Shown: positions 24,937 through 32,239 of the stretch, piece after piece | How the letters are laid out: each line of letters opens with the position of its first letter | Position numbering within the stretch: position 1 is the stretch's first letter | Source of the DNA: Vibrio hippocampi | GTDB taxonomy: Bacteria > Pseudomonadota > Gammaproteobacteria > Enterobacterales > Vibrionaceae | Direction: 5' to 3' | Length of the DNA stretch: 37,886 nucleotides | NCBI RefSeq assembly: GCF_921292975.1 | Contig: NZ_CAKLCM010000005.1 | Span: forward strand, 1-37,886 | Notes under the pieces: model-generated | What the model was told of the DNA's origin: nothing | What the model saw: the letters and a program-made list of their open reading frames with translations, nothing else | Database searches by the model: none | Position numbers and translations under genes: made by a program

Positions 24937-25000
24937 TCACAGATTGTGTGGTAAGTAGATCGTTTTGTGGTAAAGTTATGTATTAGACGTTTAAAGGAAC

Positions 25001-25020
25001 GTACTCATCAGTATGAGTAC
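25001..25020. promoter_or_regulatory. Operator-like palindrome upstream of cI
   Basis: GTACTCAT CAGT ATGAGTAC is a perfect 8-bp inverted repeat with a four-base centre, 70 bases ahead of cI and 31 bases ahead of the leader frame. It could bind Cro, CI or a host regulator, or form a hairpin in the leader. Confidence 0.6.
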
Positions 25021-25050
25021 ATAACGAAACACAACACTAAGGGGTTACAG

Positions 25051-25089
25051 ATGGGTTTGGGGCACCTTAGGAAAGCGTTAGGTAGATGA
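25051..25089 (+). CDS. Possible 12-codon leader peptide ahead of cI
   Basis: ATG at 25051 has an AAGGGG site six bases upstream, far better than the site of cI. The frame reads M-G-L-G-H-L-R-K-A-L-G-R and stops with TGA one base before the cI ATG. Ribosomes ending here could reinitiate at cI, linking repressor synthesis to leader translation. Expression is not shown. Confidence 0.4.
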   Translation: MGLGHLRKALGR

Positions 25090-25090
25090 G

Positions 25091-25768
25091 ATGAATAGGA
25101 ATGAGAAGTTCGGACAGAGATTAAGAGAACTTAGAAAAGAAAAAGAAATAGCCGAAAGTAGAAAGTGGACTTGTGATCAGGTCGGAAAAGCTATTGGCAT
25201 AACTCCGTCTGGTTATACTAATTATGAAAACTCTCTAAGAATTCCAAAACTAGATGTTATAGAAAAGATTGCTTCTTTCTATAATGTTTCTCCATCTTAT
25301 ATTGCATGTTTCAGTGATAATAAAGGCAATAGTAATAATGAATCATTACTAATAATGCCACAGCTTACCGAGCAGGCGCGGGCAGAGAGCGCATCAGCAC
25401 TGGGAGACTTTGCCGTGTCTCCGGAGCTTTTAATTAAATACAGTATAAATAAAGATGAACTTTTAAATGAAATAATAAAAGACAATTCAATGTCTCCTCA
25501 TCTTTTAAAAAATGATTTTATTATTATAAAAAAAGAAAACTTTGAATCTTTAGAAAACCTTTCTTTTGGTATTTATTGTTTAAAAGATTCAAACAATCAA
25601 CTTTGGATAAGATGGGTTAAGCCAGAACTTGATGGTTCTTACAAAGTGTATCCAAACAACACCACTCACTATGAATCTTACACATTCACAAAAGAAGAAT
25701 TCTCTAAGTTTGAAGTTCTAGGAACTATCTTTAAGATCATAAGAACACCTAGATTTGATGATTTGTAA
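25091..25768 (+). CDS. CI-like lysogeny repressor (XRE + S24 peptidase-like)
   Basis: 225 residues. Residues ~7-70 are an XRE helix-turn-helix (T-C-D-Q-V-G-K-A-I-G-I-T-P-S-G-Y-T-N-Y-E-N). Residues ~125-220 are a LexA/CI-type dimerisation and self-cleavage domain with the nucleophile in D-N-S-M-S-P (Ser133). The catalytic Lys position seems to be Arg174 (L-W-I-R-W-V), and no Ala-Gly cleavage site is seen in the hinge, so RecA-driven cleavage may be lost. Most of the gene is very AT-rich, but the hinge (25361-25430) is about 63% GC. The start follows a short leader frame; its own ribosome site is weak. It diverges from the Cro-like gene and ends at a strong terminator. Confidence 0.85.
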   Translation: MNRNEKFGQRLRELRKEKEIAESRKWTCDQVGKAIGITPSGYTNYENSLRIPKLDVIEKIASFYNVSPSYIACFSDNKGNSNNESLLIMPQLTEQARAESASALGDFAVSPELLIKYSINKDELLNEIIKDNSMSPHLLKNDFIIIKKENFESLENLSFGIYCLKDSNNQLWIRWVKPELDGSYKVYPNNTTHYESYTFTKEEFSKFEVLGTIFKIIRTPRFDDL

Positions 25769-25828
25769 CAGTTTACTCAACTAGAGTTGTGGCATTATAG
25801 CGACACGATAAGTCGGAAAAAGATACAA

Positions 25829-25857
25829 AATAGTGACCTTGAGTCACTATTTTTTTT
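25829..25857 (+). terminator. Terminator after cI
   Basis: AATAGTGAC pairs with GTCACTATT around a five-base loop, followed by a run of T. It separates cI from the accessory operon, which therefore needs its own promoter. Confidence 0.88.
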
Positions 25858-25859
25858 GG

Positions 25860-25887
25860 TTTCAAATAACACATTTCGTGATATGAT
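25860..25887 (+). promoter_or_regulatory. Candidate promoter of the accessory operon
   Basis: TATGAT (25882-25887) is a good -10. The best -35 is TTTCAA (25860-25865) at 16 bases, a weak match. CGACAC next to the -10 resembles half of the putative repressor site, so CI control is possible. Confidence 0.45.
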
Positions 25888-25920
25888 TCGACACAGTTTG
25901 TTTAACTTAGGTAAGGAAAC

Positions 25921-26196
25921 ATGTCTGATCACCCATTGGCAGCATTACTCAATAACACCCAACGCTCACTCCCAACCACTCGCCAAGGTGCGGTGGCCAT
26001 CAAGAAACTGGAAATGAGCTTGGCGCCCTATCCGGCGTACTTCCGCGAAATCCAGCAAAACGCACTGGAAGAGCTACGCCAAAGCAATCCCGAGGCTGCC
26101 GAAGAAATAGAACTTGCCCTCGAATCAGCCCAACAAGCTATTGAGATGCATTGCCGCGGGCTCCGGATGGTAAATCAGTTACTCAATAACGATTAA
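25921..26196 (+). CDS. Small helical protein, first gene of accessory operon
   Basis: 91 residues, mostly helical and acidic (L-E-E-L-R-Q-S-N-P-E-A-A-E-E-I-E-L-A-L-E), with AAGG upstream. No helix-turn-helix or enzymatic motif is seen. In several temperate phages a small gene beside the repressor and a LuxR-type regulator encodes an antirepressor; this gene has the right place for that, but nothing in its sequence proves it. Confidence 0.6.
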   Translation: MSDHPLAALLNNTQRSLPTTRQGAVAIKKLEMSLAPYPAYFREIQQNALEELRQSNPEAAEEIELALESAQQAIEMHCRGLRMVNQLLNND

Positions 26197-26205
26197 GGCA
26201 CCGCT

Positions 26206-26622
26206 ATGGACAACGCGAACCTGACTCTACACCCTCAGCACCTAGACCAAACCGATCAGCGACTCCTACTGGCTCATGCCAGTGGGATGACCAACCGCCA
26301 AATCGCCAACGAAATCGGCACTGACATGGCGACCGTTAACCAGTTAAACCGACAGCTGCAGCAAAAGCTCGATGCAAGCAGCCTGCCCCACGCCATCGCT
26401 CAAGCCTTTATCAAAGGCATCTTGGCCGTGAAAAACACCGCCCGCACCATCGATGGCGAAGTTATCGCCCGCACTCTTTGCTTGTGCCTGGTCATGATCA
26501 CCAGTGCGCAAAGCCTTGATAGCAACATGATGAGAACCCGTTCACCACAACGCAGCAACCGCACCCCAACGACAGTAATGCGCGTCGTTCGTGCGGGACG
26601 AAACAAGGAAATCGACGCATGA
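26206..26622 (+). CDS. LuxR/GerE-type helix-turn-helix protein
   Basis: 138 residues. Residues ~14-72 match the LuxR C-terminal DNA-binding domain: D-Q-R-L-L-L-A-H-A-S-G-M-T-N-R-Q-I-A-N-E-I-G, then M-A-T-V-N-Q-L-N-R-Q-L-Q-Q-K-L-D-A. There is no N-terminal ligand or receiver domain; the extra ~65 residues lie at the C-terminus and are hydrophobic then basic. The ATG has AAGG eight bases ahead. It probably regulates phage or host genes. Phage LuxR-type proteins in aquatic bacteria can tie induction to cell density, but without a sensor domain that is speculation here. Confidence 0.7.
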   Translation: MDNANLTLHPQHLDQTDQRLLLAHASGMTNRQIANEIGTDMATVNQLNRQLQQKLDASSLPHAIAQAFIKGILAVKNTARTIDGEVIARTLCLCLVMITSAQSLDSNMMRTRSPQRSNRTPTTVMRVVRAGRNKEIDA

Positions 26623-26852
26623 AAAACAAACTCACCGACTTAAACAATCACCTATTTGCTCAGTTAGAGCGTCTTTCTGACGAAGATTTAAAAGGCGATG
26701 CACTGAAAGAAGAAATCAACCGCTCAAAGGCGGTGACTGGCGTATCAAAGGAGATTGTCGCCAATGCACGCTTGGCCTTAGATGCACAAATGGCAATTGG
26801 CCAAAGCCTCAAACAAGGTCAGCTGCCAGAAATGATTGAGAGTAAGCAGTAA
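26619..26852 (+). CDS. Small conserved phage protein, unknown function
   Basis: 77 residues, overlapping the genes on both sides. The pattern L-N-N-H-L-F-A-Q-L-E-R-L-S-D-E-D-L, with a second helix E-E-I-N-R-S-K-A-V-T, recurs in my memory in many gammaproteobacterial prophages directly upstream of HNH-type genes. The function is unknown to me. The protein is probably fully helical. Confidence 0.65.
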   Translation: MKNKLTDLNNHLFAQLERLSDEDLKGDALKEEINRSKAVTGVSKEIVANARLALDAQMAIGQSLKQGQLPEMIESKQ

Positions 26853-27658
26853 TGGCGCGCATGTTTGTCACCAGGGAAATGAAAGCCTGGTTAACTGTCT
26901 ACTGGCCAAAGCTCGACATTGAAGCGCTGACGGATGCGTTTAACCAGCACTTTGCCGTGGAAAAAACACCGGCACAGCTCAAGGCCACCTTGAAGAACTA
27001 CCGCATCAAGTGTGGGCGTAAACAAGGCGAACTGACCAAAGGCGTAAGTCGCGAATACACGGAAGACATGATCCAGTTTCTTGCTGACCACTACCCCAAA
27101 GCCCCAGTTAAGGACTGGCTTGATACCTTTAATCAAACCTTTGCGACCGACAAAAGCAAAGGCGCGATAACAGGCACCTGTAAACGGTTTGGCATCAAGT
27201 CCGGTCGAGATGGCCGCTTTGAGCAGGGGCATGTTTCCCACAATAAAGGCAAGTCTTTCCCTTTACGTGGCAGAGCCAAAGAAACTGCGTTTGGTGGTGC
27301 CCGCTCCAATTCCAATGACAACAAAAAGCCGATTGGCTCTACACGGGTATGCACGAAAGACGGCTATCTCATCATCAAAGTGGCTGAGCCTAGCGTTTGG
27401 CGTCATGCACATGTTGTTCTCTGGGAGCAGGAACGCGGGCAAATCCCAAAAGACCATGTGATCCGCTTTTATGACAACTCACCAGAAAAGATAAAGGCAC
27501 CCACCATAGACAACTTATTCATGGTCAGTCGCTCCGTTCATGCACGACTAACCCAAATGAAGTTATCAAACATGCCAATGGAGCATAAAGAAACGGCGAT
27601 ATTGATTGCCAAAATTGAGCAAGAAATAAAGGGAAGACTCGAAAATGAACAACGCTAA
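26852..27658 (+). CDS. HNH-type endonuclease-like protein
   Basis: 268 residues. Two similar N-terminal helical modules (T-R-E-M-K-A-W-L and T-E-D-M-I-Q-F-L-A-D-H-Y-P) look like repeated DNA-binding units. The middle has G-H-V-S-H-N-K-G-K-S-F. The C-terminal nuclease-like part shows H-A-H-V-V-L-W-E-Q-E-R-G-Q-I-P-K-D-H-V-I-R-F-Y-D-N-S then D-N-L-F-M-V, the HNH_3 layout. One usual His (before the D-N/G-D-N turn) is replaced by Phe-Tyr, so activity is uncertain. It starts at the upstream stop (TAATG) and overlaps the methyltransferase by 14 bp. Confidence 0.7.
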   Translation: MARMFVTREMKAWLTVYWPKLDIEALTDAFNQHFAVEKTPAQLKATLKNYRIKCGRKQGELTKGVSREYTEDMIQFLADHYPKAPVKDWLDTFNQTFATDKSKGAITGTCKRFGIKSGRDGRFEQGHVSHNKGKSFPLRGRAKETAFGGARSNSNDNKKPIGSTRVCTKDGYLIIKVAEPSVWRHAHVVLWEQERGQIPKDHVIRFYDNSPEKIKAPTIDNLFMVSRSVHARLTQMKLSNMPMEHKETAILIAKIEQEIKGRLENEQR

Positions 27659-28241
27659 CCTTATCAATCAAAGCAGCGGGGCTGTGGAATACTACACCCC
27701 GCCAGAATGGACCGAGGCCGCCCGTGAATGTATGGGCAGCATTGAACTGGATCCGGCTAGCTCTCTGGCTGCCAACCTTTCCGTGATGGCCGAACGCTTC
27801 TTTAGTGAAAGTGATGATGGCCTTTCCCAACCTTGGCAGGCCAAAACCCTATGGATGAACCACCCTTTTCACCGTGGTGAGCGTGCCTGCCCCAAAAATC
27901 ACGACAAGTGCAAAAAGAAAACCTGCAAAAAACGTGGTCATCACATCGATAAAGACATTCCAAGCAATGACGACTGGATCACCAAGCTCATCGCTGAATA
28001 TGAAGCCGGCAACGTCAAAGAGGCTATTTGCATCACGTTCGCCAGCACCTCTGAGGGATGGTTTCGCAAACTCTTGAAATACCCTCAATGCATGCCAGAT
28101 AAGCGCGTTCAGTATTACAACCCTGACGGCACCATTAACAACAACGTGACCAAAGGCAGCGCCATTACTTATCTAGGCCCTAACCTCGACAAATTTGCCG
28201 CCACTTTCAGAAAACTTGGCACCATCAAGATCGAATACTAA
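27645..28241 (+). CDS. Phage Dam-type DNA N6-adenine methyltransferase
   Basis: 198 residues. Y-Y-T-P-P-E-W near residue 16 and I-E-L-D-P-A-S-S (33-40) are typical of the phage N-6-adenine methyltransferase family. The catalytic D/N-P-P-Y/F motif appears as N-H-P-F (72-75). Right after it is a Cys/His-rich insertion (C82, C89, C94, H99, H100) that could bind zinc. Such enzymes protect phage DNA from restriction or mark origins and promoters. The family assignment is firm; activity is uncertain because of the motif change. Confidence 0.8.
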   Translation: MNNANLINQSSGAVEYYTPPEWTEAARECMGSIELDPASSLAANLSVMAERFFSESDDGLSQPWQAKTLWMNHPFHRGERACPKNHDKCKKKTCKKRGHHIDKDIPSNDDWITKLIAEYEAGNVKEAICITFASTSEGWFRKLLKYPQCMPDKRVQYYNPDGTINNNVTKGSAITYLGPNLDKFAATFRKLGTIKIEY

Positions 28242-28251
28242 GGAACACCCA

Positions 28252-29115
28252 ATGAACGCAAACGCACAGCTAAAACAACTATCTAACCAAGACCACTTAA
28301 AGCAGTTCGACCCAGACGACCTATTGGAAGCCTTTCTGCATCGATACAATGACCAGAATGCTGCTCTCGATCAGTTAACCGGTGAAAACCAACTCCTGCA
28401 GCAATCACTCGATGGCTACAAGCGCCAATGTCATGAGCAAATCAAAGAGCTCGAGGAAGTACGCGAAGAAAACGAGACATGCCGAAACCTCGCCCTAGAG
28501 GCTGAAAAAATTGCCAATAAATCCTCTGGGCTCACTACTGAGTTAGCCAGGGCTCGAGCGCAGATCCAAACCCTGCAGAAGCAACTCAAAGACGCCAATG
28601 CTGAGGGCAGCCCGAAAAAGCTCAAAGCCCAGGTGAAACGCCTCAAAGACAAAGACGCCGAACAGAAAAAGCGTATCGCCTCACAAGAGCAGGTTATTAA
28701 AACCTTGCGCCACTCCGTTGAGCAGAAGAACGTCCAGCAAAACCAAGCATTCGACAAGATCGCCTATCTGCAGAAGCAGCTGGCCCACGACACCGGCAGC
28801 GGTCTTTACCATAACGGCGAGCATCATCTCATTATCTGGCCACAGAAAACCAAGATGCTTGATAGCGATGGCAACACCTTTGAGGGTCGTTCGCTGCTTT
28901 ATCTTCACCAGTCAGGCCGTGGTGGTCTCATGACTTACAACCCAACCACTGAACAAGTGAATCTCTGCGCAGCACCTCGAGGTGGTTTGCGTCCAAGTGA
29001 AGATTTAAAGCAATTCGCGCAAGACTGGTTATTCAAGGTTAACGACCTGCAGGATGGCATCGTGAAAGAAGAAGACATGATTCCAGTGAACTATAACGGC
29101 GATTTTGAGAAGTAA
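28252..29115 (+). CDS. Coiled-coil protein of unknown function
   Basis: 287 residues from ATG 28252 with AAGGA upstream; an upstream in-frame ATG lies inside the methyltransferase gene. Residues ~25-190 are a long coiled coil (K-A-Q-V-K-R-L-K-D-K-D-A-E-Q-K-K-R-I). The last ~90 form a small globular domain (G-L-Y-H-N-G-E-H-H-L-I-I-W). The repeated motif ACGCAAACGCA lies just after the start codon. The layout recalls filament or KfrA-like proteins, but no DNA-binding head is evident. Confidence 0.62.
   Translation: MNANAQLKQLSNQDHLKQFDPDDLLEAFLHRYNDQNAALDQLTGENQLLQQSLDGYKRQCHEQIKELEEVREENETCRNLALEAEKIANKSSGLTTELARARAQIQTLQKQLKDANAEGSPKKLKAQVKRLKDKDAEQKKRIASQEQVIKTLRHSVEQKNVQQNQAFDKIAYLQKQLAHDTGSGLYHNGEHHLIIWPQKTKMLDSDGNTFEGRSLLYLHQSGRGGLMTYNPTTEQVNLCAAPRGGLRPSEDLKQFAQDWLFKVNDLQDGIVKEEDMIPVNYNGDFEK
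28256..28266 (+). repeat. ACGCAAACGCA copy 4
   Basis: Exact copy in sense orientation, at codons 2 to 5 of the coiled-coil gene (it begins four bases after the A of ATG). Confidence 0.8.
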
Positions 29116-29127
29116 GGAAATAGCATT

Positions 29128-29682
29128 ATGAAAATTGAGCAATCAAACGTTACCAAGTTGTACTTATCTGAAATCCCAAGACTTGACCCTATTGGCGTTT
29201 TCATTGAGGACTACAGCAAAAGCCAAGGAAAGATAACTATTGAGTGTTTTGGTGAGTCATGGTCTCACTACTGGGGGGCGATGGGTGGCAGAACGCTGGC
29301 TGAATTCTTTACTTCTTGCAACACAAGCTATCTAGCAGGAAAGCTAAGCGACATCAAATCAGGTCTAGATGATTACGAAGCATTTGAGCTAAAAGCCAAA
29401 AAAGAAATCCTAAAGTTGCGCCGTGCCGATGAGATTGATTTAGACAAAGCCAGATACCTTTATGACGAAGTTGATATCTCATCATTGGATGATGACGATG
29501 GAGAATGGTGGTGCAAAGAAAACTGCGACATTCTAAGCGAGATTTTCGGAGAAGAATGGTGGTATTCAATTCCACAGAAAGAAAACCCTGATTACACCTA
29601 CCTATGCCGGATCATTGAATCCGTTCAGGATGGACTTAAACAATTCACCAAATCCAAAAAAATCGATGAGGTGGCGCTATGA
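29128..29682 (+). CDS. Conserved phage protein of unknown function
   Basis: 184 residues with AAGG upstream. K-I-T-I-E-C-F-G-E-S-W-S-H-Y-W-G-A-M-G-G-R-T-L-A-E-F is a strong conserved-looking motif that I associate with uncharacterised proteins of enterobacterial phages. The protein is acidic in the middle (D-D-D-D-G-E-W-W). No function can be assigned. It overlaps the next gene by 4 bp. Confidence 0.65.
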   Translation: MKIEQSNVTKLYLSEIPRLDPIGVFIEDYSKSQGKITIECFGESWSHYWGAMGGRTLAEFFTSCNTSYLAGKLSDIKSGLDDYEAFELKAKKEILKLRRADEIDLDKARYLYDEVDISSLDDDDGEWWCKENCDILSEIFGEEWWYSIPQKENPDYTYLCRIIESVQDGLKQFTKSKKIDEVAL

Positions 29683-30128
29683 ATTACGGTCAATGTGTTC
29701 ATTGTGGAAACGATGTTTATGAGAGCGATGAACGAGTTAGCTTATCTATTGGCGTTGCTCATTTTACGTGTGATCAAGAGTACAAACTTTCTTGCGACCT
29801 TGAAATGAAAGAGTTCATGGAGCAGGAAAAAGCTCAAGCCAAGCGCGAAAACAAACTACTTGCTCGCCTAAAGCGGACTTTAAAGCCAAAGGTTTACAGT
29901 TTCATTGAGTTTATGTTCGAAGATCATCGGGTAGGAAGTGTTGAGATTGTAAGGTTCGATAAAGTATCTGGAAGCAAAGAGCGAGCTAGAGATTGGGTTG
30001 GTGAGAGTGTTGCAATTCGTTATGTCTGGGATGACACGAGCACTGATTATTGGGGGGACGGTTACGGTGGTTTGATTTGGATTCCAATTGGCCAAGGCCG
30101 CTACTTACAGATGCACGTTTGGGGATAG
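29679..30128 (+). CDS. Unknown protein with N-terminal zinc-ribbon-like motif
   Basis: 149 residues. C-V-H-C-G-N-D-V-Y and later H-F-T-C near residue 30 suggest a small zinc site. A charged helix follows (M-E-Q-E-K-A-Q-A-K-R-E-N-K), then a Trp/Gly-rich C-terminal half (D-Y-W-G-D-G-Y-G-G-L-I-W). No family is recognised. Codon use and spacing match its operon neighbours. Confidence 0.58.
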   Translation: MNYGQCVHCGNDVYESDERVSLSIGVAHFTCDQEYKLSCDLEMKEFMEQEKAQAKRENKLLARLKRTLKPKVYSFIEFMFEDHRVGSVEIVRFDKVSGSKERARDWVGESVAIRYVWDDTSTDYWGDGYGGLIWIPIGQGRYLQMHVWG

Positions 30129-30138
30129 AGAGAATATT

Positions 30139-30399
30139 ATGAATTTCGCGCAATTCGATAACACCAAATTCTGCGGCAATATGTGGGCCGTACACAAAGG
30201 CGAGAAAAAGTTCGTCGTAACTGCCAATTTTCCTGAGCGCCTATTTGGCTTACTTCCAGAAAAACCAAGCTCTGACTTTGATGACGAAACCATGATCGAG
30301 TGGGTTCGATGCGAAAACGTCAGCGAGGTCTTTTACACCGGTGGCAATAACGTTGCCAGCATCAACGCAAGCCAAGAACAATCTGAGGGCGAACAATGA
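30139..30399 (+). CDS. Small unknown protein
   Basis: 86 residues from ATG 30139 with GAGAGA upstream; an earlier ATG at 30088 lies inside the previous gene. The sequence is acidic and ends with a Ser/Gln/Glu-rich tail. It overlaps the HD gene by ATGA, so the two are probably translated together. No family is recognised. Confidence 0.55.
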   Translation: MNFAQFDNTKFCGNMWAVHKGEKKFVVTANFPERLFGLLPEKPSSDFDDETMIEWVRCENVSEVFYTGGNNVASINASQEQSEGEQ

Positions 30400-30887
30400 T
30401 CGTATTAAACAACGGCGACTTACATAGATTTTGCCAACCATTCGATGCTGATATCGATACCATCGCCTTTGCACTTTCACACATCAATCGTTATACAGGA
30501 CATGTGGGCCAATACAGCGTCGCTCAACATTGTGTTTTGGTGTCAGAACAGCTGCCTAGAGAGCTTAAATTATCCGGCTTGCTACATGATGCGCCCGAGG
30601 CATACATCGGTGATGTCTCAAAACCATTAAAAGCACTCCTGCCTGAATACCAAAGCATTGAGCAGTGGTATCACACACAAATCGATGAGCTGTTTGATGT
30701 GACCACCGAGCACCCTGCCATCAAAGAGGCAGATTTACGAATGCTGATCACAGAAGCTGAGGCGTTTAATCTACCACTTGATGAGTTTCCTAAAGCTGAG
30801 CCTTATAGCATCGACTTTAAACCATGGCCTGCGGAAGTAGCACGCCTTAGATTCCTTGAGTGCTTTCAGAACTATTTTGATTTATAA
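30396..30887 (+). CDS. HD-domain phosphohydrolase (YfbR-like)
   Basis: 163 residues. H45 (V-A-Q-H-C), H64-D65 (L-L-H-D-A) and D113 (K-E-A-D) give the full H...HD...D metal site. The surrounding S-V-A-Q-H and E-A-Y-I-G-D-V match the YfbR type of 5'-deoxynucleotidases seen in many phages. It probably removes phosphate from dNMPs or related nucleotides, altering precursor pools. It ends the accessory operon ahead of a strong terminator. Confidence 0.8.
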   Translation: MIVLNNGDLHRFCQPFDADIDTIAFALSHINRYTGHVGQYSVAQHCVLVSEQLPRELKLSGLLHDAPEAYIGDVSKPLKALLPEYQSIEQWYHTQIDELFDVTTEHPAIKEADLRMLITEAEAFNLPLDEFPKAEPYSIDFKPWPAEVARLRFLECFQNYFDL

Positions 30888-30902
30888 CCCAACACCAACC
30901 AC

Positions 30903-30929
30903 AAAGCCGCTGAAATAGCGGCTTTTTTT
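30903..30929 (+). terminator. Terminator of the accessory operon
   Basis: AAAGCCGCT pairs with AGCGGCTTT around a five-base loop, followed by seven T. It insulates the partition operon from read-through. Confidence 0.9.
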
Positions 30930-30954
30930 GTATCCTCACCTCAATTTCAACTAC

Positions 30955-31020
30955 GTATAGCATCAATGCTATACATTTAAGTTAATGCGGTTTATATTAT
31001 GTATAGCATCAGTGCTATAC
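30955..31020 (+). promoter_or_regulatory. par promoter with two partition-site palindromes
   Basis: Palindromes GTATAGCAT CA ATGCTATAC (30955-30974) and GTATAGCAT CA GTGCTATAC (31001-31020) start 46 bp apart. The promoter lies between them: -35 TATACA (30970-30975) overlaps the first copy, -10 TATATT (30993-30998) is 17 bases on, and the start point falls in the second. Binding of the small Par protein would both repress and mark the centromere. Confidence 0.82.
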
Positions 31021-31026
31021 ATAGGG

Positions 31027-31037
31027 ACGCAAACGCA
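31027..31037 (+). repeat. ACGCAAACGCA copy 5
   Basis: Exact copy in sense orientation whose last base is the A of the parA start codon. Confidence 0.85.
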
Positions 31038-31837
31038 TGACAACCTCAATGAAACTCTTAACCCGTATCATCATGATCGGCTGCCGTAAAGGCGGCGTGA
31101 CTAAAACCACCACAACTGTGAACCTTGGCTATGAGCTTAGCCAGCACGGTAAGCGAGTATTGGTCCTCGACTTTGACGGCCAAGGCGACAGCACCAAGTT
31201 TTATGGCCGTGAAGACTCCGAGTTCTATATTGGTGATGCCCTACTCGATCGCAAGTTCGATATCACCAAGGCAATTTATCCAGCCATCATTAACGACATC
31301 GAGCAAGAGAACCTCCACATCATTCCAGGGCGCCGTGGTGACATCATGACTAAGCTCGATATGGATATGATTTCTCTGACTCGTCGTGAAGAACGTCTGA
31401 AACTGCACCTGGACAAAATCAAAGATAACTATGATTTCATTCTTATCGATACCAACCCAGGCACTTCCGTTCTTGGCCTTAACGCCGTAATGGCCGCCAC
31501 CGAATACCTATTCCCGACCGAATACAAAGAGCACAGCCTCGATGGCGTAGAGACTCTACTCGAGCATATCCAAGACGTTAAATTCGTTGAGGAAGAAGAG
31601 ATCAAGTTCATGGTCGTACCATCCAAGATCAGCAAGACCGCAAAGAAAGCCCTCGACTATGGCACCGGCTACCTAGCAGAACGCTGGCCGAACAATACCG
31701 CAAACACCACCATTTGGGATCGTAGCCTATTCACTGAGGCAGAAATGGAACACGAACCCGCCAGTGTGATTAACCGTGGCCACGTTGCCGCTCGTTACTA
31801 CAAAGAATTAGCAAAAGAGGTAATCGCCAATGTCTAA
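31037..31837 (+). CDS. parA: ParA-family partition ATPase
   Basis: 266 residues. The deviant Walker A box reads C-R-K-G-G-V-T-K-T-T (signature Lys18, Lys23), with Thr22 where Gly is usual. V-L-V-L-D-F-D-G-Q-G-D-S-T is the A' motif, and F-I-L-I-D-T-N-P-G-T follows the switch. It lacks the N-terminal helix-turn-helix of type Ia ParA, so it belongs with type Ib proteins, where the small partner regulates transcription. It moves plasmid copies to daughter cells over the nucleoid. It overlaps the next gene by 8 bp. Confidence 0.9.
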   Translation: MTTSMKLLTRIIMIGCRKGGVTKTTTTVNLGYELSQHGKRVLVLDFDGQGDSTKFYGREDSEFYIGDALLDRKFDITKAIYPAIINDIEQENLHIIPGRRGDIMTKLDMDMISLTRREERLKLHLDKIKDNYDFILIDTNPGTSVLGLNAVMAATEYLFPTEYKEHSLDGVETLLEHIQDVKFVEEEEIKFMVVPSKISKTAKKALDYGTGYLAERWPNNTANTTIWDRSLFTEAEMEHEPASVINRGHVAARYYKELAKEVIANV

Positions 31838-32231
31838 CGAAATCCAACAACAGATTGATGAGCTAAAGGCGAAAAAGAAAGTGACGGGAGCAGACCGCGC
31901 TCGATTAAAAGTCCTAGAGCGTCAATTGAAGCAATCCCAGAAAGATGATCAAGCAGAGGCGAAGTCGAAAACCAACGTGTTCGCCACCAAGCCAACCACC
32001 AAAATCAATCCGCTGCCTATTCGATTCTCAGGTGGAGAGCGCACCGGCTTAACTGAGCTGGCTAACGACATTAAGTCAGACAGCATGGAATTGGTGATCA
32101 CAGAGCTTGGAAGTGAAAGAGAAATCAACGATACCAAGCTAGTCAGAGCAGCGGTTTACCTGCTTAAACAGCACAGTCACGAGGAAATCGTGGAAGCCAT
32201 TAAACAAGTAAAGTTGAACATGATCAGATAA
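31830..32231 (+). CDS. Small centromere-binding protein (ParB analogue, RHH-like)
   Basis: 133 residues, downstream of and overlapping parA. The first ~50 are a charged helix and flexible tail, as in ParG-type proteins that stimulate ParA. The rest, P-L-P-I-R-F-S-G-G-E-R-T-G-L-T-E-L-A then I-N-D-T-K-L-V-R-A-A-V-Y-L-L, has the strand-helix-helix order of a ribbon-helix-helix domain. It is expected to bind the five palindromes around the operon. Confidence 0.75.
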   Translation: MSNEIQQQIDELKAKKKVTGADRARLKVLERQLKQSQKDDQAEAKSKTNVFATKPTTKINPLPIRFSGGERTGLTELANDIKSDSMELVITELGSEREINDTKLVRAAVYLLKQHSHEEIVEAIKQVKLNMIR

Positions 32232-32239
32232 TTAACTAT

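Noticed and set aside
28195..28251. Upstream extension of the coiled-coil gene
   Set aside because: It lies within the methyltransferase coding sequence and lacks a ribosome site; ATG 28252 has AAGGA at a good distance.
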